Notes: a model not told the origin generated them from the sequence alone. 64,000 bases of DNA from Aquilaria yunnanensis (GCA_039654915.1 CM077597.1:27130001-27194000); one strand, 5' to 3'; shown: positions 23,744-36,313, counted from the stretch's first letter. Program-made: numbers and translations.

Positions 23744-24446
23744 TGCGATGAATGTTTGAAAAATATTGATTTAACCCAATAATTAAGCTTAATTAATTCA
23801 AATACTTGCAGCCTTCAAGCGTTGATTTGATGTCTTGGTGAAGGTTGAGGAGAAAATTACAAGTGGTAGCATTCTTGGAGCTCACGGTATGACAAAAGAG
23901 CTAACATAAAAAAAGCTTGAAGTTGCTGGACACTAATGCAATAGCACCAAGGGTGATCCTTTAAGTGGTAGTAAGGGAGTAGCCACACCAAGAATTTGGT
24001 GTGGCAACATCAGTCAATTAAAAAAAGAAAGGCAACAAGCAATAAGTAGCCTATATATTAAACAATAAGAGGACGAAGATAAAAAGAGAGAGAGAGAGAG
24101 AGAGATAAGAGATGATGACAACAAGGGGGATTAAAGAGGAGAAGGATGGTTATAAAAAAAAACAAAATAGAGATTGAACAAAGAAAAAGAAAAAGATGGC
24201 AACTACAAAGAAAGAAAAAAGTGAATTAATTAAAGATGAGGCTACCGATTAGAGAAAAAAAGTGGCTTTAAAGGATCATGAGAGAGAGAGAAACAACAAG
24301 AATCCTCTTGATCTTTTCCTAATTCTATGTTCTTTATTTTCTTGATGGAGCATGGATTTTAGATTATTTGTTGGGTTTGTTTCAAGGATGTTATTTGGCA
24401 AGATTTTTTCATCTTCTAGAGGTATTGTAAATCTTGAGTGATGCTT
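23744..24446 (+). repeat. Left part of the element E LTR, interrupted by copia A
   Basis: Begins TGCGATGAATG directly after the PPT. It contains a GA microsatellite (24085-24105). It is cut at 24446/24452 by copia element A, and the continuation is at 51995-about 52150. No second LTR copy is available, so the limits are inferred from the PPT and the copia target duplication. Confidence 0.5.
24085..24105. repeat. (GA)n microsatellite
   Basis: About ten uninterrupted AG units within the LTR-like sequence. Confidence 0.9.
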
Positions 24447-24451
24447 TGATC

Positions 24452-24637
24452 TATTAGAAATAATTGTTAACTTGTAGTTATCACATTTAATTAGCTAAGA
24501 GTTTATCTTTAAGTTGTATATATCTTTACATTCTAAGTTTGGCTATATATAGCCGCCTAATTATCATGTAAAGTTAAGTTGGTCAATATGAGAATAAGAA
24601 TCTCACAATCACTTCCCTTCTCTCTTTGTTCTCAACA
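24452..24637 (+). repeat. 5' LTR of copia A
   Basis: 186 bp, starts TATTAGAAATAATTG (first dinucleotide changed from the usual TG) and ends CTCAACA. The 3' LTR (51829-51989) matches it, apart from indels around 24570-24600. A TATATATA-like motif lies within. Confidence 0.9.
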
Positions 24638-24650
24638 TGCTATTAGAGCA
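24638..24650 (+). other. Primer-binding site of copia A
   Basis: TGCTATTAGAGCA directly follows the LTR. It is two transitions/transversions from TGGTATCAGAGCA, the initiator tRNA-Met site used by plant Ty1/copia elements. Confidence 0.8.
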
Positions 24651-24699
24651 TTAATCCCTTCTAGCTACAAAGCATCACTTTTTTTTTTTTCTGAATCTC

Positions 24700-25715
24700 C
24701 TCAGCTCAAATTGTGACATCAGAAGACGACAATTTCGTGTTGAATTTTGGATTGAAATCTCACCACTCTTTCCAGAGTGTAGATCCATCGAGTCCTTACT
24801 TCCTTCATCACTCTGATGGCCCCGAAATTGTCCTTGTTTCTCAATTACTTACTGAAGACAACTATGCCTGCTAGAGTAGAGTGATGATGATTGGATTGTC
24901 CACCAAGAACCAGTAAGGTTTCATTGATGGCACGATTACAAAGCCTCAAGGTACTAATCCTGAACAACTTAATTCGTGGATTAGGAACAATATCATTGTT
25001 ATTTCATGGATCCTTAATTTTGTATCTAAAAAGATCTCAGCTAGCATTATTTTTGCTGAAACTGCTCATGAAATTTGGGCTGATCTTAGAGATAGAATTT
25101 AGCAAAAGAATGGCCTATAAATTTTCCAACTTTGGAAGGAACTAATGAACCTTACTCAGGGTCAGGATTCCGTTAGCTACTATTTTACAAAGCTCAAAAC
25201 CATTTAGGAAGAGCTGAGTAATTATAGGCCTGCTTGTTCATGTAGCAAATGCTCTTACAGAGGTGTTAAAGAGCTTCATGATCACTATCAAATGGAATAT
25301 ATAATGTCTTTTCTTATGCGATTGAATGATTCTTTTTCTCAAGTCAGGGGTCAATTCTTGTTGATGGATCTTCTCCCTCCTATTAATAGGGTTTTCTCAT
25401 TGATTTCCCATAAAGAACACCAAAGAAAAATTGGTGTTCAAGAAAATGGCGATACTGATATAGCTAACTCAACCATGGCGTTTGCTGCCAAAGCAAGTAG
25501 GTCTGAGAAACTTGCGAAACCTACTAATGGAGCTGGACATAAAGGACAAAAGAAAGACAAAACATATTGCATGTACTACACGTTTCATGGTCACATAATA
25601 GATAAGTGCTTTAAGTTGCATGGATATCCTCCGGGTTATAAACCAAAGTTTCTTGACAAAATGCGTCCTTTGATAAATGCAAATTCAGTGAACCAGGTGT
25701 CAGCATCTAATTAGA
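24700..25715 (+). pseudogene. Copia A gag remnant
   Basis: Fragments in order: 'LTEDNY' near 24850, 'STKNQ' and 'GFIDGTITKPQ' near 24900-24950, 'WIRNNIIVISWILN' near 24980-25020, 'ISASIIFAETAHEIWADL' near 25040-25085, 'GQDSVSYYFTKLK' near 25160-25200, then a still-open C-terminal stretch from 25292 with 'FLMRLNDSFSQVRGQFLLMD'-type sequence. A zinc knuckle at 25568-25609 has its second Cys replaced by Tyr (C-x2-Y-x4-H-x4-C), followed by 'KLHGYPPGYK'. Stops at 24913 and others, plus frameshifts, break it. Gag would package element RNA; here the RNA-binding knuckle is damaged as well. Confidence 0.85.
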
Positions 25716-26423
25716 ACCCAGCTTCAAGTATGACCAAGAATCTTTTTCCAGATCTTCACCTTGCTTAGTATCAGCAACTGATGTGAATGCTATCTACAAA
25801 CTTAGCCTCTCATTACATCACTAGGGATGATCAAGCCAATAATGCAGCATCATTCGCAATAGGTACTTGCTTCTTATTATGCTCAATGAAAATTTTTCTT
25901 CTTCTCAACACTAGATCATTGATTCTAGAGCAACACGACATATTTGCTCTATCGAATCTACTTTTTCATGTCTGAAATGGATTGAAAACTCCCTAATAAC
26001 CTTGCCAAATCATATAAGAATTCCAGTAACCTTTGGTGGTGATGTTTGACTCAGTCCTTCCTTGGCACTCCAGGATGTGTTGTTTGCGCCTGAATTCAAG
26101 TTCAATCTGATGTCTGTTAGTGCTATTACTTATGAAACAATACTTGCTGTCAGTCTTCTCTCTGATCATTTTGTCATTCAGGAGTCCAGTAGCCAGAAGA
26201 TGATTAGAAAAGGTAGAAAAGTTGAAGATCTCTATGTTCTCCATGTTGATGATTTAAAGTTTACACCATCACCTGTTGTTGTTAATGTTGTGTCTGCTCA
26301 TATTTGGCATAGTAGATGGGTCACCATTCTTTCAAAAGACTTAGCAGTTTGCAATCCCATTTGTCTTGTGATGTTTCAGAACTTAATAAGGAACCACCTT
26401 GCTATGTTTGCCCACTGGCTAAA
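25716..26423 (+). pseudogene. Copia A protease and gag-pre-integrase remnant
   Basis: Near 25912 the protease site reads stop-I-I-D-S-R-A-T-R-H: the family has Trp at the stop and Gly where Arg stands, so the D-S-G catalytic triplet is lost. 'ALQDVLFAPEFKFNLMSVS' (26062-26120) and the 'H-R-G-H-S' gag-pre-integrase region (26305-26340, frameshifted) follow. The integrase zinc-binding segment is cut in the codons for '...CPLAK' by chromovirus B at 26423. The frame resumes exactly at 38943. Confidence 0.85.
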
Positions 26424-28907
26424 TGTTACCCACTTCGGGGCAGTCTAATTATGTCGCAAAAATTGTCTATTTAGACACCCAGGATTGGTAATGTTCTGCA
26501 AGCCATCAAAACACTACCCTTAGTGTGCATACCCAAGTGGCCTTCTTGGGCACTATGTAAACACATGCATATTGGTCCAACCATCACACACATATTCACA
26601 TTTCATGCACACCATGGCAGCAAAGAAGGAAAACACTAGCACAAATCTTAATCTTGGCTACCACACATTAGGCAATGTTGTTAAGTTCTATTGACCAGCC
26701 ACTGCACTCGTAACTTCCACTAATAAACTGTATCATTCTAGTCACATACCACCATGTTTTCTTTGCTCCATTACCAAGTAGAGACTTAGAGCAAACCAAT
26801 GAATTTTTTTTCATATCAATAGCCCACCTATGGACCAAGTTATGCATTTTTAAAGTTGGTTACAAAATTTTGACCAAATGAACAGTAACTTAGCCAACTT
26901 TGCAATGTCATATCTTTGGCTACAGGGCTCCCAATTCCGAAATTCCAAACCTCAGTTCAACCTCTAGATGTTATCTAGGTGTGGTCAAAATTTCATAGCA
27001 AAATAATTACGTCTACATAGGGAGATATAGAACTTTAAGTCCAGAGTAAAAAATCTGGTCACTTTATGACCATTTTGCCCATAAAAAATTTCATAAGTGT
27101 TCAAACACTTCATTCACAAGGGGAAAACCCTCCAAAGCTATCCCATATATGTCCATTGCACATAGGAATTACATTCCCTTGCTTTTAACTACTTTATGTG
27201 GCCAAAACAGAATTTACAAGTAAGCAGTCCATCATTCACAATTAGGCAGCTTTGCACCGCATTACTTACATAGCCAAAACATTACCCAAATGTTCACATA
27301 CTTGTCTCATTTTACATACACTACATGTACATGCATACATGAACTAAAATATGGTCTTAACTCAGGTAAATATGCACCCTAGGTTACAGAAGTGCCTGAG
27401 ACAGAATGGACTCCAGAAAGAGGATGCTGGACAGCTGCTGCATAACACAATAAGTACCATCACCAAAAATACCAAATGTGCTCCTAAAATCACCAAACTT
27501 TCCAGATCATAACTAGACACATGGAAGTTCAAGTATATGAAATTTCAGATCAAAACTTAAACCACAAAGTTTAGTTTGAATGTGATCTTTTTGCTGGACC
27601 TGAAATGACAGAATTGACGGAAGTAAGTTTCATTGAGAAACTTAGTAAGGGTAACACTTGAATTTAATAGGAAATGTGACCATCATTAAAGCCTGAATCA
27701 AAAGACACTAAAACACAAAAAGGACAATGCATATATACAAGATATAGCAACCAAATACAGCAGCCATTCACAACCAACAAACACATGAAATGCACCAGCA
27801 ACAATAACCATAGATTAGTCTGTAAAAAAAGCAATAAACTTAAATAAATCACTATGGCAGCCTAAAGCTAATTCTTGGCCTTAGGAGGTTTTTAACAGTA
27901 GTTAGTACTAGCTTTTGGGCCCTAGAAACCCAGAAATTTTCTGCCATCACTATGCACTTGACACTAGGTCAGAAAACCTTCAATAAGTGCACTCCCCTTA
28001 CTAAGCTTGGTTCATCAAGCTCATGGCTCACTTCCAAGCTTAGCCCTAGCTCCATGGATGCTTGAAAATACAGTAAACAATGCATGAGAGCAAGAGAGCC
28101 TTTACCTTGATGGGTATGCTGAAATTGGAGGTTCATTCTAGGTGCACTCAAGCAATAGCACCAAATAGCTTCCAATTGTGCTTCCTTGACTTCAATTGCA
28201 AGTAGTTTTGAGTTTGAAGGTATGGTGGCTATGGAGGAAGTGTGGAGGAGAGGGCTGGCTTCTTTTTTGCTGGTGGAGGCTGAATTTTGATAGATATGGA
28301 CCAAGAATGGACACTTATATGGTCTTAAGTGAACTAAACACACTTAACAAGCTTAACCAAGCTTTATGTCATTTTCCTTGCTACAAGACCATGGTTTCTT
28401 TACCTTAATCTCTTGGCCCACATTTGACCTCCTTATCCCATGCCATAGTAGCCCTCCTTATGTAGGATAACCCCACAAAATATCCATTTGAATTAAGTCA
28501 TAAGCATGGACAACCAAAGGCACACAATAGGACACTTAAGTCCTTAAAGCCTTTTTGTGTTTTCCTTTGTCCATACTTGTCTTCTATAAGCAATTTGTTC
28601 CATCAATAGCACTTTCATACCATACATATCCTTCCCATAACTCTCCAAATCTCTTTTGTGAAAGTTTTGCAATTGAGTACTCAAATTTCCAAAATCTTAC
28701 AAAAAAGTCCATAGGTTGCTTGACAAACAAGCAATCCTTAAGGCTTTTCTTGAGGACCAAGTTACCAACTTGGAACACGTTTAAGGAGGTGTTGATCATG
28801 CCTTTTACCCCCCACACTTGAATCACTATGGTAAGAATTACACAATATAATGGTTTTTAGCCATTATGACACACTTGTATTTCTCCCAATTTTGTGAGGT
28901 GGTAACA
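26424..28907 (-). repeat. 3' LTR of chromovirus B
   Basis: 2,484 bp, collinear with 36480-38937. Both contain long shared blocks, for example the 'acccaagtggcc' start region and the 'cctccttatccca' region. By eye the LTRs differ by scattered substitutions and small indels, so the insertion is not recent. Confidence 0.92.
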
Positions 28908-28925
28908 ATCCTCCCCTCCTTAAAA
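28908..28925 (-). other. Polypurine tract of chromovirus B
   Basis: The minus strand reads TTTTTAAGGAGGGGAGGA directly before the LTR start TGTTAC. It overlaps the end of the pol frame. Confidence 0.85.
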
Positions 28926-31900
28926 ATTTTGGTCCTCCAAAATAGCTTTCAGCTTCAAGTATTCTTCAGGATACCTTTCCATAAGGTCTTTTTCAGTTTC
29001 CCAGGTTGCTTCTCTTTCAGAGTGGTGTGACCACTGAACTTTAACCATGGGAATAAGTTTGTTTCTAAACCTTCTGGTATCCTTGGCTAAAATAGCTATA
29101 GGTTTCTCTTCATATGTCAAGTTAGGTTCCAACTCTTCTTAAGCATACTGATGTGAAAAACATTATGAACACTTGACATGCTTGGCGCTAGAGCTAACCT
29201 ATATGCTACCTTGCCAACTTTGTCCAAGATCTCATAAGGGCCGATGTATCTTGGAGCTAACTTGGTTCTTCTGCCAAATCTGACAGTGCCTTTGGTTGGT
29301 GAAACTTTCAACCAAACATCGTCACCAACCTCAAATTCCAAGTCTCTCTTTCTTTCGTTCACATAGGCTGTGGTCCCTTCATTGGCTGCCCTTAATCTCT
29401 CTTGAATTTTCTTGATTTTGGCAGTAGTCTCTTCAATAATTTCAGGACCCAACTCTAGCCTGTCTGAAGCTTCCACCCAACAGTGGGGTGTCATGTACCT
29501 TCTTCCATATAATGCTTCATAAGGTGCCATGCCAATAGTGCTTTGGTAACAATTATTATATGAAAATTCCACCAATGGCAAGTGTTGGTCCCATTCACCT
29601 TTGAAATCCAACACACAGCTCCTGAGCATGTCTTACAGTATGTGTATCACCCTTTTAGATTGCCCATCTGTCTGAGGATGATAAGCAGTACTCAAGTGGA
29701 TTTTGGTTCCTAGTGCTTTATGAAAAGCACTCCAAAACGGAGCTATAAATCTTGGATCTCTATTAGATACAATGGAGGTTGGCACCTCATGTAGTCTCAC
29801 TATGTCCTAGACATACATTTGGGCTAACTTCTCCAAGAAGTCTGTAAGTTTCATAGGTAATAAGTGGGAACATTTGGTTAGCCTATCCACAATGAACCAG
29901 ATTGTATCATGCCTTAATCTGGTCATAGGCAACCCAGTCAAAAAGTCCATGGTTATGTTGCCCCACTTCCTCACTGGTATAGGTAAAGTCTGTAGGGTAC
30001 CAGCTGGCTTATGGTGCTCTACCTTTACCCTCTGGCATGTGGCATATTTGGAGACATACGTAGCTATGTCTTTCTTCATATGTGGCCACCAGAAGTGAGT
30101 CTTCAAATCTTTATACATTTTCTCCCTTCCTGGATGAATGTTCAACTTGCTTATGTGAGCTTCTTCAAGTATTTCATCCTTAAGCTTTGGTCCTTTAGGC
30201 ACATAGATTCTGTCCTCGAAATACAATAATCCTTGCTTGTAGGCAAAGGATTAATACAAGGAACCTTTTTCCTCTCCTGAAGTCCTTTTGAGATCAGAAG
30301 TCCTGTGTACTTCCTGCTCAAGGCATCTGCTACTAGATTGCCTTTGCCCTCTTTGTACTGTATACTGTAGTCATAGTACTTGATGTACTCTAACCATCTA
30401 CTTTGCCTCATGTTCAACTCTTTCTGAGTGAACAAGTACTTTAGGCTCTTATGGTAAGTGTAGATCATAAAGGAACTACCCATCAAGTAATGTCTCCATT
30501 GCTTCCGGGCAAAAAATCACTGCTGCCAATTCTAGGTCATGGGTAGGATAATTTTGGTCATGGGGTCTTAACTGCCTTGACCCATAAGCAATGAAATTTC
30601 TATCTTGCATAAGCACACAACCTAACCCAAATCTAGATGCATCTGTATATATGATGTAGGGCTTACTTGGATTGGGAAGAATCAATACTGGAGCTTTAAT
30701 CAACCTTTGCTTGAGCTCCTGGAAACTCTTTTCACACTTCTTAGTCCACTCAAATCTTTGACCCTTTTTGGTCAGATGAGTAAGAACTGAGGCAATCATG
30801 GAAAAGCCTGATACAAATCTCCTATAGTATCCAGCTAATCCTAGGAAACTTCTGATTTCCTTCACGTCTTTGGTTTTTCCCACTCTTGCATTGCCTTGAC
30901 CTTTTCAGGGTCTGCCTTAAGGCCTTGTGCATCTATGATATGTCATAGGAAAGGCACTTCCCTTATCCAAAATTCACACTTGGATAACTTAGCATAAAGC
31001 TGATGCTGCAATAGAGTCTTTAAGACAATCTTCAAATGATGTTCATGTTCATTTTCATCCTTGGAATACACTAGGATGTCATCAATGAACACAACCAAAA
31101 ATTTGTCTAGATGTGGTCTGAACACCCTATTCATCAAGTCCATGAAAGCAGCTGGGGCATTAGTCAAACCAAATGGCATGACTGTGTACTCATAATGCCC
31201 ATATTTGGTCCTGAATGCAGTCTTAGGAATATCTTCTTCCTTTACTTTTAATTGGAAATATCCAGATCTCAAATCTATCTTGGAGAAGATCTTAGCTGCC
31301 TTGAGTTGATCAAATAGATACTCAATCCTAAGGAGTGGATAATTGTTCTTGACAGTCACTGCATTAAGCTTCCTGTAGTCAATGCATAGTCTCAAAGATC
31401 CATCCTTCTTTTTCACAAAGAGAACATGAGCTCCCCATGGTGAAACACTTGGCCTTATGAACCCTTTTTGATGAAGTTTGTCAAGTTGTTTCTTGAGCTC
31501 ATTCATCTCTGTGATTGGCATTTTGTAAGGAGGTATAAATATTGGACTAGCTTCTGGTTACAGCTTGATTTCAAACTCAATCTCCCTTTGTGGAGGAATG
31601 CCTTGCAGGTCTTTAGGAAAGACTTGTGGAAAGTCTCTCACTATAGGTGTTCTATCCACTTCTTCTTCACAGTGCAATTGATTCAATGCATAACAGTAAT
31701 CATGCTCAAAAATCATAGGTATCTCATCTAGTACCTCTAGCTCCATGCCATGCATTTCATACACTAATTCCTTAAAATTCACTAATGCATGCACTTCACT
31801 GTCAGGCAATGTGATTTCCTTCTTAGCACAATCAATTCTTATGTTATGCATAGCAAATCCAATTCATACCTAGCACTAAATCATACTTAGGAATGTCCAA

Positions 31901-32172
31901 CACTAGCAGATTAGTCATAACTTTAGTTTTTCCTACTACTAGCTCACAATCCTTAGTTAGGTCATTAGTGAAAAGACATTGACTACCTGCTATTTTCACT
32001 AAGGATATCCTAGGCATGATTTCAATAGGCAATTTCATGGCATCAACAAATTTCCTAGCCACTATAGACACAGATGCACCAGTATCAAATAGAACTTTAA
32101 CAGGAATACCATTAAGGTAAATGTTACCTTTTAGTGCTCCTCCCTGCTTTGATGTCTCTGGCCTTTCCACTT
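28920..32172 (-). pseudogene. Chromovirus B pol: PR-RT-RNase H-IN-chromodomain, broken
   Basis: Protease with 'VLFDTGASVSIVA' (32170-31844). RT (31521-30943) with '[19 protein letters not shown]', '[20 protein letters not shown]' and catalytic '[11 protein letters not shown]'. RNase H (30883-30290) with '[16 protein letters not shown]' and '[12 protein letters not shown]'. Integrase (30226-29630): the HHCC finger has Tyr for its first Cys ('SKYATCQ', family C-x2-C), the first Asp is in 'MDFLTGLP', and the catalytic Glu is Lys ('QTDGQSKRV' near 29690-29665). GPY/F region 'LAPRYIGPYEIL' near 29260 and a chromodomain with 'WSHHSEREATWE' near 29030. At least three frameshifts (about 30880, 30480, 30230) and stops (31558, 30943, 29807, 29630) break it. 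The chromodomain in intact relatives directs integration to marked chromatin. Confidence 0.92.
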
Positions 32173-33278
32173 GGAAGTGTAAAGGCTCTCCTAGTATTTC
32201 CTCTACATTAAATGTCGAGGTAAGTGAATCCCAAGTATTTTTCCCTCAATAAGTAGTATTAAGCCAGGAAAGCAAGCTAGTTGAGGTTAAATTGAGTTTC
32301 AAAGGGTAATTGGCACCTAAGGGGCAAAAAGGGCAAAATGGTAATTTTGGCCCAAGTCAGCAGCATGACCGTAATTTTGGTAAGATTAGGTCCATGCAAG
32401 TGTTTTGAGCTAGTTAAGTTAAGACCATAGGAATTTATAGCCATTTGAACCAAAAGCTTAAGTTAAGGGTGAAAAATGCACTAAGTAAGAATTTAAGCTA
32501 TTATGTCTTATAATGGCTTAGGTGACGCAAGGGCAGCGTGTTTGGGTAAGAATAACCTTTCTTTGGGATCAAGGAGTGATAGAAATGGGAGTGTTTAAGT
32601 GGCCTAAGTGATTCAAAATTTAGTTTGAGGGCCAAAGTGACAAGAGGAAGAAGTTGGGCTAAATTGGTTTAAATGGAGGAGATGACACTATTCATCATCT
32701 CCCCCATTAGCCATTTTCGTAGCTCTTCTTTCTCCCTTGCTTTCTACCCCCCAAACCTCCCAAATCATTCAAGTTTTCATGGAATTCGAAGGTCCCGAAG
32801 CAATCCCAACAAGCCCTTAGCTCGTTTTTATGGGATTGGTGCATTTGGAGTTGTTTTTGCAAGTTTTTGGTTCAAACCCAAAGGTAAACGTATTTGATCC
32901 TTATGGGTTAGTTTTAAGGTTGTTAAATGGTTAGAAATGGTCTTAACATCGTGCTATTGGTGTCCAATTTGGTTGATTTTAAGTTTGGAACTCAAGGGAA
33001 CCCATTGGAGCTTGGAGGTGCTCATAGCTTGTTCTTGCTTTCAAGATGATTTGAGGTAAGGGATTTAAGTTAATTAAGCTCAAATAATGCATAGAAATGT
33101 AGTCTTTTGTGTGGGAATGAGTTAGAAACAAGACCCAAGTGATTTGGTTATGGGATGAAGGAGTTTGAGCAGTTTTCGTGCTAGAACGCACGCTGTCGCA
33201 CAATGCTGGAAAGCATTGGCGACGCGAGTTGGCGACACGTCGCCGAGAAATGCGAAAGTTTTCCAAACGCTGATGCCT

Positions 33279-33296
33279 TTGGCGACGCGTCGCCAA
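33279..33296. repeat. 18-bp perfect palindrome in solo LTR D1
   Basis: TTGGCGACGCGTCGCCAA is its own reverse complement. A shorter GGCGACACGTCGCC arrangement lies just upstream (33231-33244). In the related LTR at 55893-58499 this stretch has decayed to GATGCATC-like forms, as expected from CpG loss. Confidence 0.95.
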
Positions 33297-33976
33297 CGGC
33301 GCCACCAAGGCATTTTGCCCTTAAGCTCCGGGCATCCTAAGAGTGTCTCAAACTCTCGGTTTCCATCCCTAAGCTAAGTTAAGACGTTCCATAGCCTCGG
33401 TTGGGTCTAGAACTCGTTCCTAAGTCGGGAATTATGCATTATATAGGTAGTAGCTAAGTGGTGTGGTTAAGGAAGGGTAAGTAGTGGTGGCTAAGGAAGT
33501 CAAAGTGCTTCAGTTCTCAAGTGAGCACTAAGGGGATTAAGTCGGGTTTCAGACTCTTCGTTGGCCGAGCAGAATGTCATAAACCTATGGTCAATGAAAA
33601 GGAAACCTAAGAGAATCCCAACCAAACTTTATAGTTTGGTAAGTAAGCCACTAAGGGGCCCTAAGCTAAGCTTCAAAAGCTTGGTAAGTTGAACCACATA
33701 AGGTAGCTACTCTGCACAATAAGTTAAGGGAAGAGACGGGTAAGGAGTGAGTAAGTGGAAACTTACTCTAAGTTGCTCGTCAAGGCGGGTAAGGTTGAGT
33801 AAGCAAGGTCTTACTCTAAGGTGCCCGTAAGAGGACTTCAAGGGGTTAGTAGTTAAGTGCTAGCATAGGATACAAGGGCCAGTATCCAAGTACCCCAGTC
33901 GTAAAAGCTCACGACAAGTCCAGCACCTACGGGTGTAAGGAAGTCCTAAGTGCATTTGCATGTGCATAACTCATTC

Positions 33977-33997
33977 ATCCATCCATCCATCCATCAC
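33977..33997. repeat. (CATC)n microsatellite
   Basis: Five tandem CATC-type units within solo LTR D1. Confidence 0.9.
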
Positions 33998-34834
33998 TTG
34001 CATTGTTTGTTGTTTATTTTCTTGCTTCTGGTTATCTTGTTGATTGCTTGTTTTGTTTTGTATGTTGTCTATTTATATGCTTGTTGTGCTTTCTATGCAT
34101 GCATTGCTTTCCCCTGCAGGTACTAATCCCTTACTGAGTACTTTGGAGTGCTCACCCCTTAAGTGTTGTGCAGGTTTAAGCAGTTTTAATTGGGCTTAAC
34201 AGTTGGTAAGGGGCAGCTGTTAAAGCTAAGTTTTATTGGTTCAAAGGTATTCTCTAAGTAGGAAACTCCATGTTTTCTAAGTTACTTACGGAATAAGTAA
34301 GTACTGACCAAAGTGTTTGCCTTACAGTTGAGGCTAAGTGAGTACAAGGAAAGTGTGGCTCATCACTTGAAGCTAGCTTGCTTGGGTGAAGAGCTAAGGA
34401 TGGATCTTAGTAGTTATGAAATGCTTCTTTTAGTATGTATGGTAATTTCATACATAGATTGCCTATACTAATGACCATTGGTGTGTATAACACTAGAGTT
34501 ACATTTGGGTGCATATAAGTTGGAAATGTATGCACATAGTTGTTACTTGAAGTTAAAGCAACTAAAGATTTATGTCTTGGCTTATTTGATTTATGTTTCA
34601 TTAATTGCCGTGGCACTGTTTTCGATGAAGCTTTAATTTAATTATTATTGCATAGCCAGGACAACGCATGCATATCTCTTATGCAGGGTAGGCTAAGTAA
34701 CTAGTTGCACGTAAGGATTTAAGATATCTTACAAGTAATAACTAGCCAATTGTAACTTAAGTGGGATCATAGTTCCCTAGAGCCTACCAGTGTTAGCAAT
34801 TCGGGGCACTGGGGCCCTGTTCCGCCACAGGAAG

Positions 34835-36313
34835 ACTCTACCAGCTCTCTGCACTGGAGGCCGAGGCACTGGAGGAACTGGCCTCTGCTGTCCTTCCCTA
34901 GGTGCTCCCCCTCTAGGTCCTGCCCCAATAGGCCTTACTGGACCTTGGTCTTTTAGCCTCCTTTGAGCCTGTGGGCAGTCTTTGATCCAATGATCCATGG
35001 ATTCACATCTTAGACACGCTTGGGTGTCAAAGTAGCAAGGTTTCTTTCCATGAAACTTCTTGCATTTAGGGCACCTTAGGCCAGGGAACTTACCCGTAAC
35101 CTTGCCCTCACCACCAAAATGGGAACTCTTGGAAACTCTTTTCCCATATGGTGGCTTCTTCTGCTTGCCTCCTGCCTGACTACTTTAGCCTGGTCCACTA
35201 GGAAAGTACTTAGTCTCATACTCCTCTTGCTCTACTAATAGAGCTTTATGCACTGTTTCATAGTATGTAACTGCTCCAAAAGGTCTAACAACCTTTCTAA
35301 TGTCTGACTTTAGGCCTCTGACAAATCTTTTGGCCTTTAACTCCTCCAGTCCATGATACTGAGGAGCATATCTCACCAACTGATTTAATTTGTGCTCATA
35401 CTTTAGGACACTGAGGTTGTCCTGCCTTAAACAATCAAATTCAGCTTGCTTCATATCCTTGATAGCATCACTGATGTACTGTTCCTGGAACAGCTATGTG
35501 AACTCTGGCCAGCTCATCTTAATATCTCTTCCTAGCCTTCTACCCTTCTAGAAAGCATACCTGTCTCTAGTGTTTCTCCACCACATCTCTGCACTGCCTA
35601 CCAAGTTGTAAGTAGCCAGTAACAACTTCTTGGTGGAGTTGAGTGGCATCCTCTCAAACATCTTTTCTATGAAGATTAACCACCCCTCAGCTCTCTCTGG
35701 CCTAGCTCTTCCATCAAACCGTAGAGCTCTTAGGCCTTGGAACCTCTCCAATAGTCTGATTTCATCTAGGCCTTCCAGATCTTCTGATTTATGTCTCTTG
35801 GATCTGTGAGAGCCCTCTGTATGATGATGCTCTCTATGATCTCTCTGCCTTTTTCTGGATCTTCTCTCATGGCCTTCCTTAATCTCATTCCTAGTGGAGG
35901 AATGGTCACAGACTGAGGGATTGGTCCTGCACACCTGACCATTCTCAGATCTTACTCTTCTGCCTCTCGGATTTCTCCTATCTTCATCTTCCACCTCAAT
36001 GGTCTCATCATTTGTGTCTTCTAAGCTTCCAAAAGGAACATATTGTGTTCCTAGTATCTGCTTCTAGTTGCTGTTGTGCATCCTGAACTGGTTCTGCTGG
36101 AGCTACTTGGACTCCTTGCTGTTGTACTTGAATCAATCTTACTAAGTTTTCAATGATTAGAGCTAAGTTCCTCTGAAGCTCTAACCAAACCTAAGGCATT
36201 TCAAGGTTTGGTACCTCTTGTTGCCCCTGCTTCCCTCTATTTTGTTCATTTCCTTGTTGCCCAGAGTCAGTAGGAGGCCTTCGGGGGATTCCCCTTCTCC
36301 TTGTGGCAACCAT
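34835..36313 (-). pseudogene. Chromovirus B gag, broken
   Basis: Starts at ATG 36313 ('MVATRRRG'), 146 bp after the PBS. A charged Arg-rich segment (35994-35790) precedes the capsid domain: 'FQGLRALRFDGRARPERAEG' near 35740, 'MFERMPLNSTKKLLLATYNL' near 35670 and 'KRFVRGLKSDIRKVV' near 35320. An intact zinc knuckle CX2CX4HX4C lies at 35016-34975. Stops at 35548 (TAG) and 35494 (TAG) fall where the family has Trp; another is at about 35188. The frame is otherwise continuous over long stretches. Gag is cut from protease by the solo LTR at 34829/32178. Confidence 0.88.

Larger units (their letters stand above)
32178..34829 (+). mobile_element. Solo LTR D1 inserted in chromovirus B
   Basis: 2,652 bp starting TGTAAAGG and ending CCGCCACA, flanked by perfect GGAAG duplications (32173-32177 and 34830-34834). 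It matches the LTRs of element C (opposite orientation) and the solo LTR at 55893-58499, including the segment 'ggtaattttggccc', the CATC microsatellite and the closing 'ggggccctgttcc' region. It lies between gag and protease of B. It still carries a CpG-rich stretch (33187-33310) with an 18-bp perfect palindrome at 33279-33296. No internal sequence is left. Confidence 0.95.

Noticed and set aside
27969..28343. 124-codon frame on the minus strand
   Set aside because: It lies within the 3' LTR of chromovirus B, and the matching stretch of the 5' LTR does not keep the frame intact.
32979..33308. 109-codon frame on the minus strand
   Set aside because: It lies inside solo LTR D1 over the CpG-rich palindromic stretch, and the frame is not kept in D2.
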